Positions 21,320-33,588 of a stretch of DNA of 64,000 nt are shown here, piece after piece. A model generated the notes under the pieces. It saw only the letters and a list, made by a program, of their open reading frames with translations. It was not told where the DNA came from and did not search any database. Within the stretch, counting starts at the first letter, position 1, and the number at the start of each line of letters is the position of its first letter. A program made the position numbers and the translations under genes. Origin of the DNA: Ascoidea asiatica (lineage: Eukaryota > Ascomycota > Saccharomycetes > Ascoideales > Ascoideaceae); assembly GCA_001600695.1 (NCBI GenBank), contig BCKQ01000016.1, positions 174,715-238,714 on the forward strand. Direction: 5' to 3'.

Positions 21320-24300
21320 ATGCTTTCAAAGTTTTTGAATTCAAAGGTTTTAATAACCTCATCTTTGGCTGTTTTAAACTCAATCCAAGTCATTGCTCTG
21401 CCTATTTTATACCCAACAACCAATACAACTTCTGTTGCTTCTAGTTCTTCTGCATTAGAAAGTTCAAGCCAAGGATTTTGTACACCAACTTCTAATTGTG
21501 ATATAACTGGTTCTGGAGATGTTCCAGATTTTTCAATCTCATATTCTGATATTTCTTATGTTTCTGAAAATGAATATGAAGTTACAATTAATTTTGCTTC
21601 ATCCAAATGTGATTTAACCATTGATGCTATTTCTGAATTAAAATTATTAAGCTTCAATACTGGAAGTGGTTCATCAACTGTTGTATTATACAGTGATAAT
21701 AGTAAAGTTTATAAAATAGATGATCCATGCAACTGGTCTTATAGAACAAAAGTTGGTACTTCTACTTCTGGATCTTCAGCTTGTGTTCCAAACTATCAAG
21801 TTCAGTATGATTGGTGTCAAAATTCTGGGAATTGTGATAAATCTGGTGAATGTGGCTCTTGGTCTTATGATCAGAGTTATGATTTAAACATCGGCTGTCA
21901 ATCAGGTAATCAAGCTCCTGCTTACTGCTGGCCAACAACTTGCTCTGCAACTTCTAGTGTTCCATCAACTGCTCCAGCAACAACTCCTTCTTATACTTCT
22001 TCTGCTGTTACTTCTGTTAGCTCTTCATTAATTGCTACAACCAGTTCAAATCTTATTAAAACATCAGCTGCATCTTCTACTTCTTCTACTAGTGTTCCTA
22101 ATACACAAAAAAGTTCAAGCTCTTTAGGTTATACAACTAGTTCTTTCACTGAAACAAGTGAAAGTCCAGAAGTTTCAAGTAGTATTTCATCAAGTTCTAC
22201 TTATAGTTCCTTATATTCTTATGTTTCTAGCGTTTCTTCAGCATTAATCACTTCTTCAAGTCGTGCTCCTGAATTTCCAAATCAACCATCATCTACTTCT
22301 GTTGCTTCTTCTGCTCCAACTTCTGGAACAACAACATCCGAAGCATCATTATCATCAGGTAAAGTTTATTCTTCAAGTATTTCCTCTGTTGCTTCTATAA
22401 CTTCTTCAAGCTTAGCACCTGAATTTCCAACAAGTGGATCCTCCCTTACTTCTGCCCCAACTCTATCAACAGAAACTGACATAGTCAGTATAGGCACTAC
22501 TATTGTTATAACTGTCACTCATTGTACAACTTCTGGTGGTGTTAGTATTCCATGTACTGCTACTGAAAGAACAGTCGTTGTTACTCCAGGTACAGAGACA
22601 AAAACAAAAACTTATACCACTACTATCCCAACAATTTGTTCTACTACTAATTCAAAAGGATCTACAGTTACTTATTACACTTCCACTGAAGTCACTTCAA
22701 CAACAACTTATTGTCCTTTAACTGCAACATACTCAACTGTTCAAACTACAGTTACTCCTGTTACTAAACCCAATGGATCCATTTCTTTAAGTACATGTAC
22801 AACTCTTTCTATGGGCACCATAACAACAACTGTACCAGTTACAACAGGATCATCAACTTTACCATTTTCAAAGAAATCATCATTAACTGGTTCGATATCT
22901 ACCAAAACTTCAACCACTGTGAATGTTTCTTCTGAAACTTTTGTATCATCTACTTCCACAGAAAAAGGAAGTGTTTCAACATCTTCAACTGTTTCAGTTT
23001 CATCCGAAACTTCAAGTGTTTCTTTATCTTCTTCAAGTGTTTCGATATTTTCGACAAGTGTTCCTGTATTCTCATCTGGTGTCTCAGTTTCTTCAAAAAC
23101 TCAAATTACCGTCTCATCATCAGTTCCAATCTCTTATTCAAAAGTTACAATTTCTTCTAAAACTTCAAAGGTTCCAGTTTCTTCTGAAACTTCAAAGATT
23201 AAAATCTCTTCAGAAACATCTAGTGTTTATGTATATTCTTCAAGTGCCTCCACTTCCTTTGAAACTCCAATGATTTCTTCGTCAACAATTCCAGTTTCCT
23301 CAACTATTCCAGTTTCCTCACCATCTCTGCTAGCACCTGCTTCATCAACAGAAATCTCTTCCCATGCAACTAATTCCACTAAATCATATGGTTCAACAAC
23401 ATTAGAAACTACATTATCAAACTCTCTCATTGCTTCTTCTTCTACACCAGTTTCAAATTATGTAGTATCAACCACAGAAGAAACCACTGTTGTTATCACA
23501 GTTACTCATTGCACTACAACTGGAGGTTTAAGTATTCCTTGTACTACAACCGAACAAACAGTTGTTGGAACACCAGGTACTGAAACAACAACCAGCAAAT
23601 TTACTACAACAGTTCCAACTATTTGCTCTACTGTAAACTCTCAAGGTTCAACAGTTACATATTCTACTTCTACTGAAATTATCTCAACAACAACTTACTG
23701 TCCTTTAACAGCTACTTATTCAACAGTTGAAACAACAGTTACTCCAGTCACTAAACCAAATGGATCTGTTACTCTTAGTACATGCACTACTGTTTCAGTT
23801 GGTACAGTTACAACAGCAGTTCCAGTTACATCAAAAACCTCTACTTTAAAATCAATGTCTTCTCTATCAACCACACTAAAAAGCAATGCTACTACTTCTT
23901 TCAGCACATCAACATTAAATTCGATATCATCAACTGTTATTACCACATATTTATCTACAGCCCTGGCAAGCGTATCTTCAAACGCTAATTTTACCACTTT
24001 TTACACAACATCTACAATAAACTCAGTATCATCTGAAACAGGTTTTACAACTTCTCTCAGCACTTCTGAAGTTGAAACTATATCATCAATAGCAAATAAT
24101 ACTTTCTCTCTCAGCACATCAACAATGAAATCATCCTCATTAACTACAATAAGTGTTCCATCGAGTACACCAGTTGAAAGTACATCATTAAAATTAAATA
24201 ACACTTCTACCACAACTTTAGTTGGAACAGTATCTTCAGGTACTACAACCATTCTCTCTTCTACAGACACTGCTACTTCTAGTTCAGAGGTATTAACATC

Positions 24301-25522
24301 AGAGGAAACCACAGTTGTAATTACTGTTACACACTGTACAACTACTGGTGGTCTTAGTATTCCATGTACTACATCTGAACAAACAGTAGTTGGAACACCA
24401 GGCACTGAGACAACTACTAGTGAGTTTACTACAACAGTTCCAACAATTTGTTCAACCACCAATTCTCAAGGTTCAACTATCACCTATTCTACATCAACTG
24501 AGGTTATTTCAACTTCCACATTCTGTCCTTTAACTGCTACTTATTCAACGGTTAAGACTACAGTCACTCCAGTTACTAAACCAAATGGATCTGTTACTCT
24601 TAGTACATGTACTACTGTTTCAGTTGGTACAATTACCACAGCTGTTCCGGTTCCTGTTACTTCTAAAACTTCACTTTCAGAAAAAACTAGCTCAGAGACT
24701 TTTACAACAACTGTTCCAATTGTCTCTAAGACTTCAACTACCGTTTCAATTACATCTGAGAGTTCAACATCCATTACAGCTGTTCCATTTACTTCAACAT
24801 CTATCACATCAAAATCAGTTACTTCAAAAACTTCAAAACAAACTACCGAATCAGTTTTATCAGAAAGTGAGACCAGCTCAGTAATTTCTTCTAGTGCTTC
24901 TACTACCTGTACTGAATGCAATATTTCAACAACTAAAGCAACAACAATGGTTATTACTTTAAGCCATTGTACTGCTACTGGTGGTAAATGTACTACAACT
25001 GAACAAACTGTTGTAGGAACAATTGGAACTGAAACTAAAACTAGCGCATTCACTACAACCATTCCAACTATTTGTTCCACTGTTAATTCAGAAGGTTCTA
25101 CAGTTACCTACCAAACCTCAAGTGAAGTTGTTTCTACTACCACATACTGTCCATTAACAGCTACATACTCAACAATTTGTACCACTGCAACTTCTATCAC
25201 AAATGAAGCTGGTTCTGTTTCTGTCAGTACTTTCACTACAGCTTCCGTTGGTACATATGTTACATCATTACCAGTTACTTCAGCCAGTGAAGCTTCCACA
25301 ACAGCCATTTCAACTTCTCCTTCTGCTACAACATTAGTTGTCAGTACTATTACATCAGGTAGTATTCAAGCAGTAGCTAAAACTACAACTCCTGTTGTTG
25401 GAACCCAATCTGCAACTGAATCTACTATACCATCAATTGCTCAAGCTATTAATGGTGCTAATTCATTGAAGATTAATTCATCCTTATTTGGAATTATCTC
25501 ATTCGCATTATTGTTTATTTAG
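21320..25522 (+). CDS. GPI-anchored, Flo11-like cell-wall adhesin
   Basis: This is a 1,400-residue cell-surface protein. A signal peptide (1 to about 28) precedes a Cys- and Trp-containing N-terminal domain (about 52-210). That domain includes DFSISYSDISYVSENEYEV, LKLLSFNTGSGSS and DDPCNWSY, resembling the Flo11-type adhesin domain. A Ser/Thr-rich stalk follows, holding four copies of a ~115-residue repeat (VVITVTHCTTTGG ... TICST ... YCPLTATYST ... TKPNGS). The C-terminus GANSLKINSSLFGIISFALL is a GPI-attachment signal. The expected role is cell-cell or cell-surface adhesion in a glycan-coated wall. The N-terminal domain is nearly identical to the partial gene at 63306. The large ORFs antisense to the stalk are repeat artefacts. 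Confidence 0.85.
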   Translation: MLSKFLNSKVLITSSLAVLNSIQVIALPILYPTTNTTSVASSSSALESSSQGFCTPTSNCDITGSGDVPDFSISYSDISYVSENEYEVTINFASSKCDLTIDAISELKLLSFNTGSGSSTVVLYSDNSKVYKIDDPCNWSYRTKVGTSTSGSSACVPNYQVQYDWCQNSGNCDKSGECGSWSYDQSYDLNIGCQSGNQAPAYCWPTTCSATSSVPSTAPATTPSYTSSAVTSVSSSLIATTSSNLIKTSAASSTSSTSVPNTQKSSSSLGYTTSSFTETSESPEVSSSISSSSTYSSLYSYVSSVSSALITSSSRAPEFPNQPSSTSVASSAPTSGTTTSEASLSSGKVYSSSISSVASITSSSLAPEFPTSGSSLTSAPTLSTETDIVSIGTTIVITVTHCTTSGGVSIPCTATERTVVVTPGTETKTKTYTTTIPTICSTTNSKGSTVTYYTSTEVTSTTTYCPLTATYSTVQTTVTPVTKPNGSISLSTCTTLSMGTITTTVPVTTGSSTLPFSKKSSLTGSISTKTSTTVNVSSETFVSSTSTEKGSVSTSSTVSVSSETSSVSLSSSSVSIFSTSVPVFSSGVSVSSKTQITVSSSVPISYSKVTISSKTSKVPVSSETSKIKISSETSSVYVYSSSASTSFETPMISSSTIPVSSTIPVSSPSLLAPASSTEISSHATNSTKSYGSTTLETTLSNSLIASSSTPVSNYVVSTTEETTVVITVTHCTTTGGLSIPCTTTEQTVVGTPGTETTTSKFTTTVPTICSTVNSQGSTVTYSTSTEIISTTTYCPLTATYSTVETTVTPVTKPNGSVTLSTCTTVSVGTVTTAVPVTSKTSTLKSMSSLSTTLKSNATTSFSTSTLNSISSTVITTYLSTALASVSSNANFTTFYTTSTINSVSSETGFTTSLSTSEVETISSIANNTFSLSTSTMKSSSLTTISVPSSTPVESTSLKLNNTSTTTLVGTVSSGTTTILSSTDTATSSSEVLTSEETTVVITVTHCTTTGGLSIPCTTSEQTVVGTPGTETTTSEFTTTVPTICSTTNSQGSTITYSTSTEVISTSTFCPLTATYSTVKTTVTPVTKPNGSVTLSTCTTVSVGTITTAVPVPVTSKTSLSEKTSSETFTTTVPIVSKTSTTVSITSESSTSITAVPFTSTSITSKSVTSKTSKQTTESVLSESETSSVISSSASTTCTECNISTTKATTMVITLSHCTATGGKCTTTEQTVVGTIGTETKTSAFTTTIPTICSTVNSEGSTVTYQTSSEVVSTTTYCPLTATYSTICTTATSITNEAGSVSVSTFTTASVGTYVTSLPVTSASEASTTAISTSPSATTLVVSTITSGSIQAVAKTTTPVVGTQSATESTIPSIAQAINGANSLKINSSLFGIISFALLFI
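22493..25280 (+). repeat. Four ~115-residue Cys-containing repeats in the adhesin stalk
   Basis: Coding repeats lie at about 22493-22850, 23477-23831, 24302-24662 and 24938-25280, separated by variable Ser/Thr-rich spacers. The first three keep the Cys pattern TVTHC, IPC, TIC, YCP and STC. The fourth is diverged: it lacks the IPC spacing (GGKC instead) and the STC cysteine. Copies 2 and 3 are the most alike, implying recent duplication or gene conversion. Confidence 0.8.
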
Positions 25523-26170
25523 ATGAACTTAGTGATATAAGGTGGATTGTTCTTAAATCAAATTTTTATATTCGTTTATCATGTTCTCAAAGAGAACCAT
25601 GTGTTTCTTATAATATCCATTTTTTTTTTTTTTCTTTTTTGTTGATTCTTTCTGATTTCTAATAATTGATTTCCTTTAGGGTTGGTTGGTTAGTTTATCT
25701 TAACTTTTGGTTTTTTTTATTTATTTATTTATCTACTATCTTCAAAATTTCATTGCTTTAATCATCTTGATCTTTTAATATTTATCTACTAACAAAATAA
25801 TGATGCTATATCATATTAATCTTTGATACCAATTTATTTACTTTCGACGTTCTTTATTTTGATATTTCTTCTTCACTTTCATATACTTTTTCAGATTAAT
25901 GTTTTTTTTTATTCTAAAAAGCGATATCCTAAAAACTGTTTAATCAAATCCATACTCCCTTTGCATATTAATATCAAATGGCATTGTTTTAAATATATTT
26001 TTAATGCTTACTTTACTTTTTTATTATATAAATTAAAATTTACATATTTAATAAAACACCTTCTTTTCTTTAAATGAATTAGGATAATTATTTATTCTCG
26101 AGTTTGAAATGTAAAAAAGTGAATAGTTATTAGAAAAATTCATTAAAAATCTTAAACAAACAACAAAAAA
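25523..26170. other. Intergenic region: adhesin 3' end to tRNA-Leu
   Basis: AT-rich with T tracts (25618-25640) and repeated TTTATTTA near 25715, suitable for 3'-end formation of the adhesin mRNA. A TACTAAC at 25787-25793 has no paired donor or close acceptor. No gene is seen. Confidence 0.55.
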
Positions 26171-26253
26171 TGAAGGATGCGAGGTTCGAACTCGCGCGGG
26201 AATCTCCCAGTAGATCTTAAGTCTACCGCCTTAGACCACTCGGCCAACCCTCC
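26171..26253 (-). tRNA. tRNA-Leu(UAA), intronless
   Basis: The minus strand folds as a class-II tRNA. The acceptor is GGAGGGU paired with AUCCUUC. The D arm contains the A box (TGGCCGAGTGG). The anticodon stem GUAGA/UCUAC encloses CUUAAGA, giving anticodon UAA with G37. A long variable arm (GGGAGAUUCCC) follows. The T loop with its B box (GTTCGAACC) completes the fold. The discriminator is A (26171). A TTTTTT terminator follows directly on the minus strand (26165-26170). It reads UUA, the dominant leucine codon in this AT-rich genome. Confidence 0.97.
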
Positions 26254-26583
26254 AATTTGTTATTGCTTTTGCTTTTTTGTGCTTTGAAGATTACCAGGAA
26301 AAACACTAGTTCATTTCCGTAGTTCATTATAAATCCGCACTTTTATTTGATCACGGATAATTTATTTCCGAGTTATCAGTTTACTTTCAAGTCTAAACCC
26401 CAGAACTTCTGAGAGATGTTGAGGTCTCATCAGATTGATTGATCTAATTCAAAGATGATCTGTTAGCTTTATGAATTCTAATACTCTTTCTGTATTTCAT
26501 ATTTTAATCAAACATCATTGTATTATGAACTTCAGTTTTGATTTTGTTTATTCTTCTTGTTCCTAAGAATTCATCTTTTCAAA
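26254..26583. other. Intergenic region between tRNA-Leu and SWC5
   Basis: AT-rich spacer carrying the SWC5 promoter and the 5' flank of the divergently transcribed tRNA gene. I see no distinct motif beyond ordinary T-rich tracts. Confidence 0.5.
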
Positions 26584-27175
26584 ATGACTTTTAAAGAGGA
26601 TGCAAAACTAGAGAATCGCAATACATCTAATTTTAATATTGACAAGGAGCGTACAGATAACAATAAAAATAACGATAACAAAAACGATAACGATAATGAT
26701 AATGATAGCAGTAACGATAGTGAAGAAGAGGACGAAGACTTTATTCCTGGACAAGATGACCTAGCTTCTAATTCAGACTCTGGTAGTGATGATGAATTCA
26801 ATTCTACAGACATAGAAACAAGCTCAAAAAAAGAAACAGATATAAATGATAAAGAAATAAAATCAGTTCCAAAAAATGAAATTCTAGAGTGTTCAATGAA
26901 AAAGATTTCTATTAAAAAATTTGGCTCAAATATTCCAAAATCCAATTCGAATGATAATTATTCGGAGGAAAGTGAAGATGAAGAAACTTTAAAAGAAATA
27001 AAATCTGCAAATTATAATAAAATTGAAAATGAAAATGGAGGATTAATTAAAACCCGTAACCAAAGAAAAATTGAGCAAACTGAAAATAATCAAAAAAAAT
27101 TTCTAATTGCAAGCTCTAATAATGAAGAAAATTCAAAAATTGATATTGATCAATTATGGAAAAAGATGAACTCAA

Positions 27176-27208
<33 letters not shown>

Positions 27209-27792
27209 ATAATATTAATAATATTTTATCAGATAATGAAATTAAGAGTAAATCAAGTCAGAAATCGAAAAATCAATTAAATGAGATTAAAGTGGATAAA
27301 TTTGGTGAAAAAAAAATCAAAATTCAAGTAGCTTATGAGTTTGCTGGAGATAATATTAAACAAGAAAAATGGGTTTTAGCCTCATCTGCAGAAGCCAAAG
27401 CTTATTTGAATTCAACTCATAATTTTACAAAGCAATTCAATAAAACTGAAACTAAAAGTAATAATAACAATAATAATTATAACAAAAGTAATATAAGTAC
27501 TGAAAACGATAATCTTAAAATGAAGAAAAAAAAAATTATAAAAAGAATAAAAAGAAAAAGACCTTCAATAATTGATGAAATTATAAATAGTTCAAAGAAA
27601 AGAAAAATCAATACTTTAGAAAAATCAAGATTAGATTGGGCAAGTTATATTGATAATCAAGGTATCAATGATGAATTAAAGTCTTACAATAAAAACGGTT
27701 ATTTAGATAAACAAGAATTTTTAGGAAGAGTTGAATCAAAGATTGATGAACAATATAAGTTTGCCAGATCTCAAAAAAAGAATGAAAAGTAA
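26584..27792 (+). CDS. SWC5: SWR1-complex subunit Swc5 (BCNT/CFDP1 family)
   Basis: Swc5 is needed by the SWR1 remodeller to exchange H2A for H2A.Z in nucleosomes. The 402-residue product has a very acidic N-terminus (NDSEEEDEDFIPGQDD near 45, typical of the H2A/H2B-contacting region), a disordered Asn/Lys-rich middle with a poly-Asn run, and a C-terminal BCNT-C domain (about 340-400). The domain includes LEKSRLDWASYIDNQGI and NGYLDKQEFLGRVE. The ATG at 26584 (context CAAAATGA) is preferred. An upstream in-frame extension begins only with TTG. It converges on DIM1 with a 73-bp gap. Confidence 0.88.
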
Positions 27793-27815
27793 GCTTGTTC
27801 GTGATTTTACTCTGT

Positions 27816-27846
27816 ATTATATTATATTATATTATATTATATTATG
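27816..27846. repeat. (ATTAT)n pentanucleotide repeat between SWC5 and DIM1
   Basis: About six copies of ATTAT lie in the short convergent gap between SWC5 and DIM1, continuing imperfectly to about 27862. This AT-rich run probably lies in both 3' UTRs and may supply bidirectional polyadenylation signals. Confidence 0.75.
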
Positions 27847-27865
27847 TTATATTAAGTTATATTAT

Positions 27866-29544
<1,679 letters not shown>

Positions 29545-32500
29545 CTAATTATCTGAATCATTTCCTGAAACCTCATTAAATCTTAGACGAGATGCTAGAT
29601 CATCTGAAACAGCACTTGCTCTAGAAGAATAAACATATGAGCTACCTCCAATATATGAAAGTACAATTGGTAAAAACATTAAACTATGAAGACTTGCAAC
29701 AATAACTAATGTTAACCACATTCTGAAATAATAAATTTGAAAAATTTGTGATCTTGTAAATGCTAATACGCAAACTCCAATTAATTTAGTCATTGCAATT
29801 CCACCAAATACTGATCCTCCAATTCCTGTTAAAGCATGAAATGATCTTTGGATTTTACTTCCTGTACTTCTACCTCCAAATTCTAATTGATCTGTAACTG
29901 TAAATGCTCTTGCAATATGTGTACAAAACTCAACTGCTAATCCCGTACATATAACTAGATTGACTAAAGCAACTGCATTTAAAGAAATTCCCCAAATTGA
30001 CATTATTCCTCCAATATCAACTAATATGAAAATTACTGTACCACAGAGAACTCCTGCTGTTCGAAATGATCCAAGTAAAAATGATGATGTTAAAAATAAT
30101 ATCATCAATCCTGTAGTTAATAATGTAAATGTTAATCTAACTATACTTTCATACTGAACAAAAAAAATATAAAATGGTGAATATGCAAATATATCTATGC
30201 CTGTTAATTTATGAATATCTTCAACAATTCTTAATGAAGATCTATATCCTTTGATAAAATCATCTTGTGATCTTAATGGTACATGTGATGTACGAAATAC
30301 TGAACTTTTTATATTATTTCCAACTTTATTTTTGACAACTGAAGTAGAATATGGTGCTTTTCCACCTAATGGACATGGATCACTTGGTGAATTTATCCAT
30401 ATATCAAAATACTTTATAAATTCTTCTCCTTCGGGAAATGCTTTCATTGAACTATCCCATTCAGGTTCATGATTACTATAACATGTTTCACACATTCTTG
30501 GTGAGGCATACGGTGAACAAACAACTTCCTTATTTGTATTTTTTCTAAATCTACAACATTGATCAAGATCTGGATTTAACCAAAGAAAAAAATCGTCAAT
30601 CCAACTTGCTGCGGGTTCTGATAATGTTGATATTTCTGGTCTTTTTCTTTCTTGTTCTAAAATATTAACTAATGAATATTCATTACATGTTGAAAATCTT
30701 CCACATAATTTTTGTTGACTATTTCTTTCGGTAACATTTAAATCTTTAACAATAAAATAAACTGGTGCTCCTGTATCAAAATAATCATACATGCTATTAA
30801 AATAATCAATTAAATATGAATCTGAAGGTAACGCAATCCTTTGATCTAATCCAAATTTAATTCCTGGTAATAATGTCAATGAAATTCCAAACCATGTTAA
30901 AAAAATAAATAATATGACTGGTTTTACTTTTTTTCTTAAAATAAATGTTGCATAAAATTTTCTTAATAATCTTGAAAATATTGTTTCATCAGATTGTTTT
31001 AAAATTTCCGGAATTAATAAACCTCTTGAACTTTCATAATTTGGTTCAAATTCTGAATTTGTAATTGATTTTGATCTAAAACTATCAACTTTTATCCAAG
31101 GAAATAAATCTAATCTCATATCATCTGCTCTTTGTTGATCTAAAGCAATAAGAGAAACAAATGTAGTTAACTGTAAACATGAATTACATAAAGATGCTCC
31201 TGCTGAATAAAGTGCAAAATTTCTAACAGCTGGCATTGCAACAAAAGCTCCAAGACTAAATGCTAAAAATTGTGAAGAAGCTGATAACAAAATACTTGGC
31301 CCCATTCTTCCAATTGTTCTTGAAATTCTTTCTGGAACTGATTCATTTGAATAAGCATGATTGATATGCTTTAATTCATGACAAATTAAAAAAATATTAT
31401 CTACACCCACAGCTAATATAAGAAATGGGATTACTTCTGCAATTATAAGTGTGGATTTAACACCTAATAAAGCAAAAAAACCTGCAGAAGTAGTAACTGA
31501 TAATAAAACAATACAAATACCTGCCAATCCAATACTTATTTTAGTTTCAACAAAAGTATTTAAATTATCAAAACTTGGAAATCCTCCACTAAGGGCCAAT
31601 GAGGCATAAGCAAACATTACTAAATAAGAAATTATTATAATTTTAATATCAGTATTTGTTGATTTATTTAACTCTTTTTCTAAAGAAATTTCTGTACTAA
31701 ATGAAAGCTTTAAACCTCTATTTTCTGCTTCAGAAGTTAAATTATTCAAAATGAAAGTTTCAAGTAATCTTTCCCATTTATCGGCATTTTCTACTTGAAG
31801 TGAATTTTCATCATTATCATTTGATACAACATAAGTTACAATAAATGCCTTTGATTCTAAGACATGATTTTCTTCATAGCCTCCAAACAAAATTTCTTTT
31901 TTTAAAGGTTGCTGAAAAGTTGGTAAGCAATTTACAGGAGATGTTGTACAATCTGTTAGTTGCCTTTTCCAAGTTGAAGGTTTTAAAGATGAAATATCTC
32001 CATGGAAATATTGAGAGAACGATTCTATAACACATGTTTCACCAGTTGGTTTAAAACAAATATCATCAAGTGTGATCAACTTTGAGCTTTGTTGTGATTC
32101 CGATTCTGATTCCAGCTCCATATCATTGTTTATAGTATCACTAGCATTATTATTGTTAACAGATAACTTATTTATTCTATCTTCAACATCAAACCACCAT
32201 TGAATTGTATCATAATTTAAAACAGGACCAGTTTCATTAATAATGAATAGTTGTTCAGTTCTATAAAAAGGTCCAAAATTTTGGTCAAAGTATTCTTTTT
32301 GTTTATAAGCTTCGGCAGAAGAAGGCACCCATAAATTAATTGGATTTTTTTCTAATTTTGTGAAAAACATACAAGATGATAAAATCAAAGTTATTGATAA
32401 AGTTATTGAAATTACGATTAATGGATGTAGAGCAGAAAAAAAAGCTAATTTACCAAAAAAATTTTCAAGAAAATCATTTACAATATATGTTTGATAAGGT

Positions 32501-33588
32501 TGATTTGAAGGTAGTAAATTCCTTTGATTTGAGGATATATGACTTAATTGATCAGTTGTACTATTATCATCATTTTCATCTTCTTGATGAAAATTAGCTA
32601 AAGTATCATCATGTAATAAATTTTGATGATCAAATTTCCAATTTTTATAGTATAGGAAACTTATATAACCTGAGAAATATAAAACTAAAAGAATTAAATA
32701 TAAAGTTATAATGAAAACCGAAAAACATGGAATAACTCCAATTTTACAATTTTTATTTTTATTAATATTAGGTAAAATTGGACAAGAACCTGAACAATCA
32801 GCACAAGAACATTTAAAAATTGGATTTGAATCATTACAATGTTTAACATCACCATTTGAAGGTATAATATCTTTTGGTGGAAACGTTTCATTATCATTTG
32901 GCCATATAAAATTAATTTGAAAAGGAGAGCCTCCTAACATTGGTTTTTCATCACCTAAAAATTTTAAAAATTGCTTATAATCTTTGGCGCCACCACCAAT
33001 TAAATCCATTGCATAACCATTGGTTGCACCGAATTTAACTTCTTTACAAGAATTGAAAAATTCTTCAGCCCATTTAGAATCAACAAATTGATCCAATTCC
33101 GATATTATTTCTTTCTTTGTATTTATTGAGTTTGAAGTTTTGGTAACATTTACAAATTGAGATTGATTTGGAGAACAAGTGAATCTACAAAATAATTGAT
33201 AGAAATTCTCTTTACAAGCAGGGCATGAAGATATTATTGTATCAGCCTTCTTTAATTGAGTTTGTAAGTTTTTTAATTGAGCATTTGTACAACAAAGAAT
33301 ATCTTGATTTTCCCAACTTGGACCACAAATATCTAATAATAATTGTTTATCTTCACTTGAAGGAATTGAAGCAGGAATATTAGCCGAACAGGGTAAATCT
33401 GCTCCGAAAAAAGTCTTTTTACCACAATTGTCATAAAGAGCACAATAACCTTCTTCATGAATGGGAGTATATTCTTCTAAATCAGATATAGAATTGGAAG
33501 CAAAGACTAAACCAATGTTGAGACTGAAAATAATCCAAAAGCAAAGAAAAAATGCAAATATATTGCAGATTGATCGTTGTTTGAACAT
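29545..33588 (-). CDS. NCR1: Niemann-Pick C1 homologue Ncr1, vacuolar sterol transporter
   Basis: NPC1/Ncr1 receives sterol from Npc2 in the vacuole lumen and inserts it in the vacuolar membrane. The 1,347-residue protein begins with a signal peptide (1 to about 30). The Cys-rich NPC1-N sterol-binding domain follows (about 42-275; GYCALYDNCGKK, CPACKENFYQLFCRFTCSP). The first membrane span is near 285-310. A lumenal loop leads to the sterol-sensing domain (about 643-820; LAVGVDNIFLICHELK), a Cys-rich lumenal loop and a C-terminal Patched-like membrane block (about 1130-1320). The length exceeds S. cerevisiae Ncr1 (1,170) mainly in the linkers. It is divergent from a LAM-family sterol transfer gene. 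Confidence 0.94.
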   Translation of the reverse strand: MFKQRSICNIFAFFLCFWIIFSLNIGLVFASNSISDLEEYTPIHEEGYCALYDNCGKKTFFGADLPCSANIPASIPSSEDKQLLLDICGPSWENQDILCCTNAQLKNLQTQLKKADTIISSCPACKENFYQLFCRFTCSPNQSQFVNVTKTSNSINTKKEIISELDQFVDSKWAEEFFNSCKEVKFGATNGYAMDLIGGGAKDYKQFLKFLGDEKPMLGGSPFQINFIWPNDNETFPPKDIIPSNGDVKHCNDSNPIFKCSCADCSGSCPILPNINKNKNCKIGVIPCFSVFIITLYLILLVLYFSGYISFLYYKNWKFDHQNLLHDDTLANFHQEDENDDNSTTDQLSHISSNQRNLLPSNQPYQTYIVNDFLENFFGKLAFFSALHPLIVISITLSITLILSSCMFFTKLEKNPINLWVPSSAEAYKQKEYFDQNFGPFYRTEQLFIINETGPVLNYDTIQWWFDVEDRINKLSVNNNNASDTINNDMELESESESQQSSKLITLDDICFKPTGETCVIESFSQYFHGDISSLKPSTWKRQLTDCTTSPVNCLPTFQQPLKKEILFGGYEENHVLESKAFIVTYVVSNDNDENSLQVENADKWERLLETFILNNLTSEAENRGLKLSFSTEISLEKELNKSTNTDIKIIIISYLVMFAYASLALSGGFPSFDNLNTFVETKISIGLAGICIVLLSVTTSAGFFALLGVKSTLIIAEVIPFLILAVGVDNIFLICHELKHINHAYSNESVPERISRTIGRMGPSILLSASSQFLAFSLGAFVAMPAVRNFALYSAGASLCNSCLQLTTFVSLIALDQQRADDMRLDLFPWIKVDSFRSKSITNSEFEPNYESSRGLLIPEILKQSDETIFSRLLRKFYATFILRKKVKPVILFIFLTWFGISLTLLPGIKFGLDQRIALPSDSYLIDYFNSMYDYFDTGAPVYFIVKDLNVTERNSQQKLCGRFSTCNEYSLVNILEQERKRPEISTLSEPAASWIDDFFLWLNPDLDQCCRFRKNTNKEVVCSPYASPRMCETCYSNHEPEWDSSMKAFPEGEEFIKYFDIWINSPSDPCPLGGKAPYSTSVVKNKVGNNIKSSVFRTSHVPLRSQDDFIKGYRSSLRIVEDIHKLTGIDIFAYSPFYIFFVQYESIVRLTFTLLTTGLMILFLTSSFLLGSFRTAGVLCGTVIFILVDIGGIMSIWGISLNAVALVNLVICTGLAVEFCTHIARAFTVTDQLEFGGRSTGSKIQRSFHALTGIGGSVFGGIAMTKLIGVCVLAFTRSQIFQIYYFRMWLTLVIVASLHSLMFLPIVLSYIGGSSYVYSSRASAVSDDLASRLRFNEVSGNDSDN

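Noticed and set aside
24541-25080. 179-codon ORF antisense to the adhesin (also 24001-24462)
   Set aside because: Val/Glu-rich translation of the reverse complement of Ser/Thr-rich repeats; a mirror artefact of the coding bias.
25787-25793. TACTAAC downstream of the first adhesin
   Set aside because: It lies after the adhesin stop codon. No convincing donor precedes it and the next AG acceptor is about 100 nt away.
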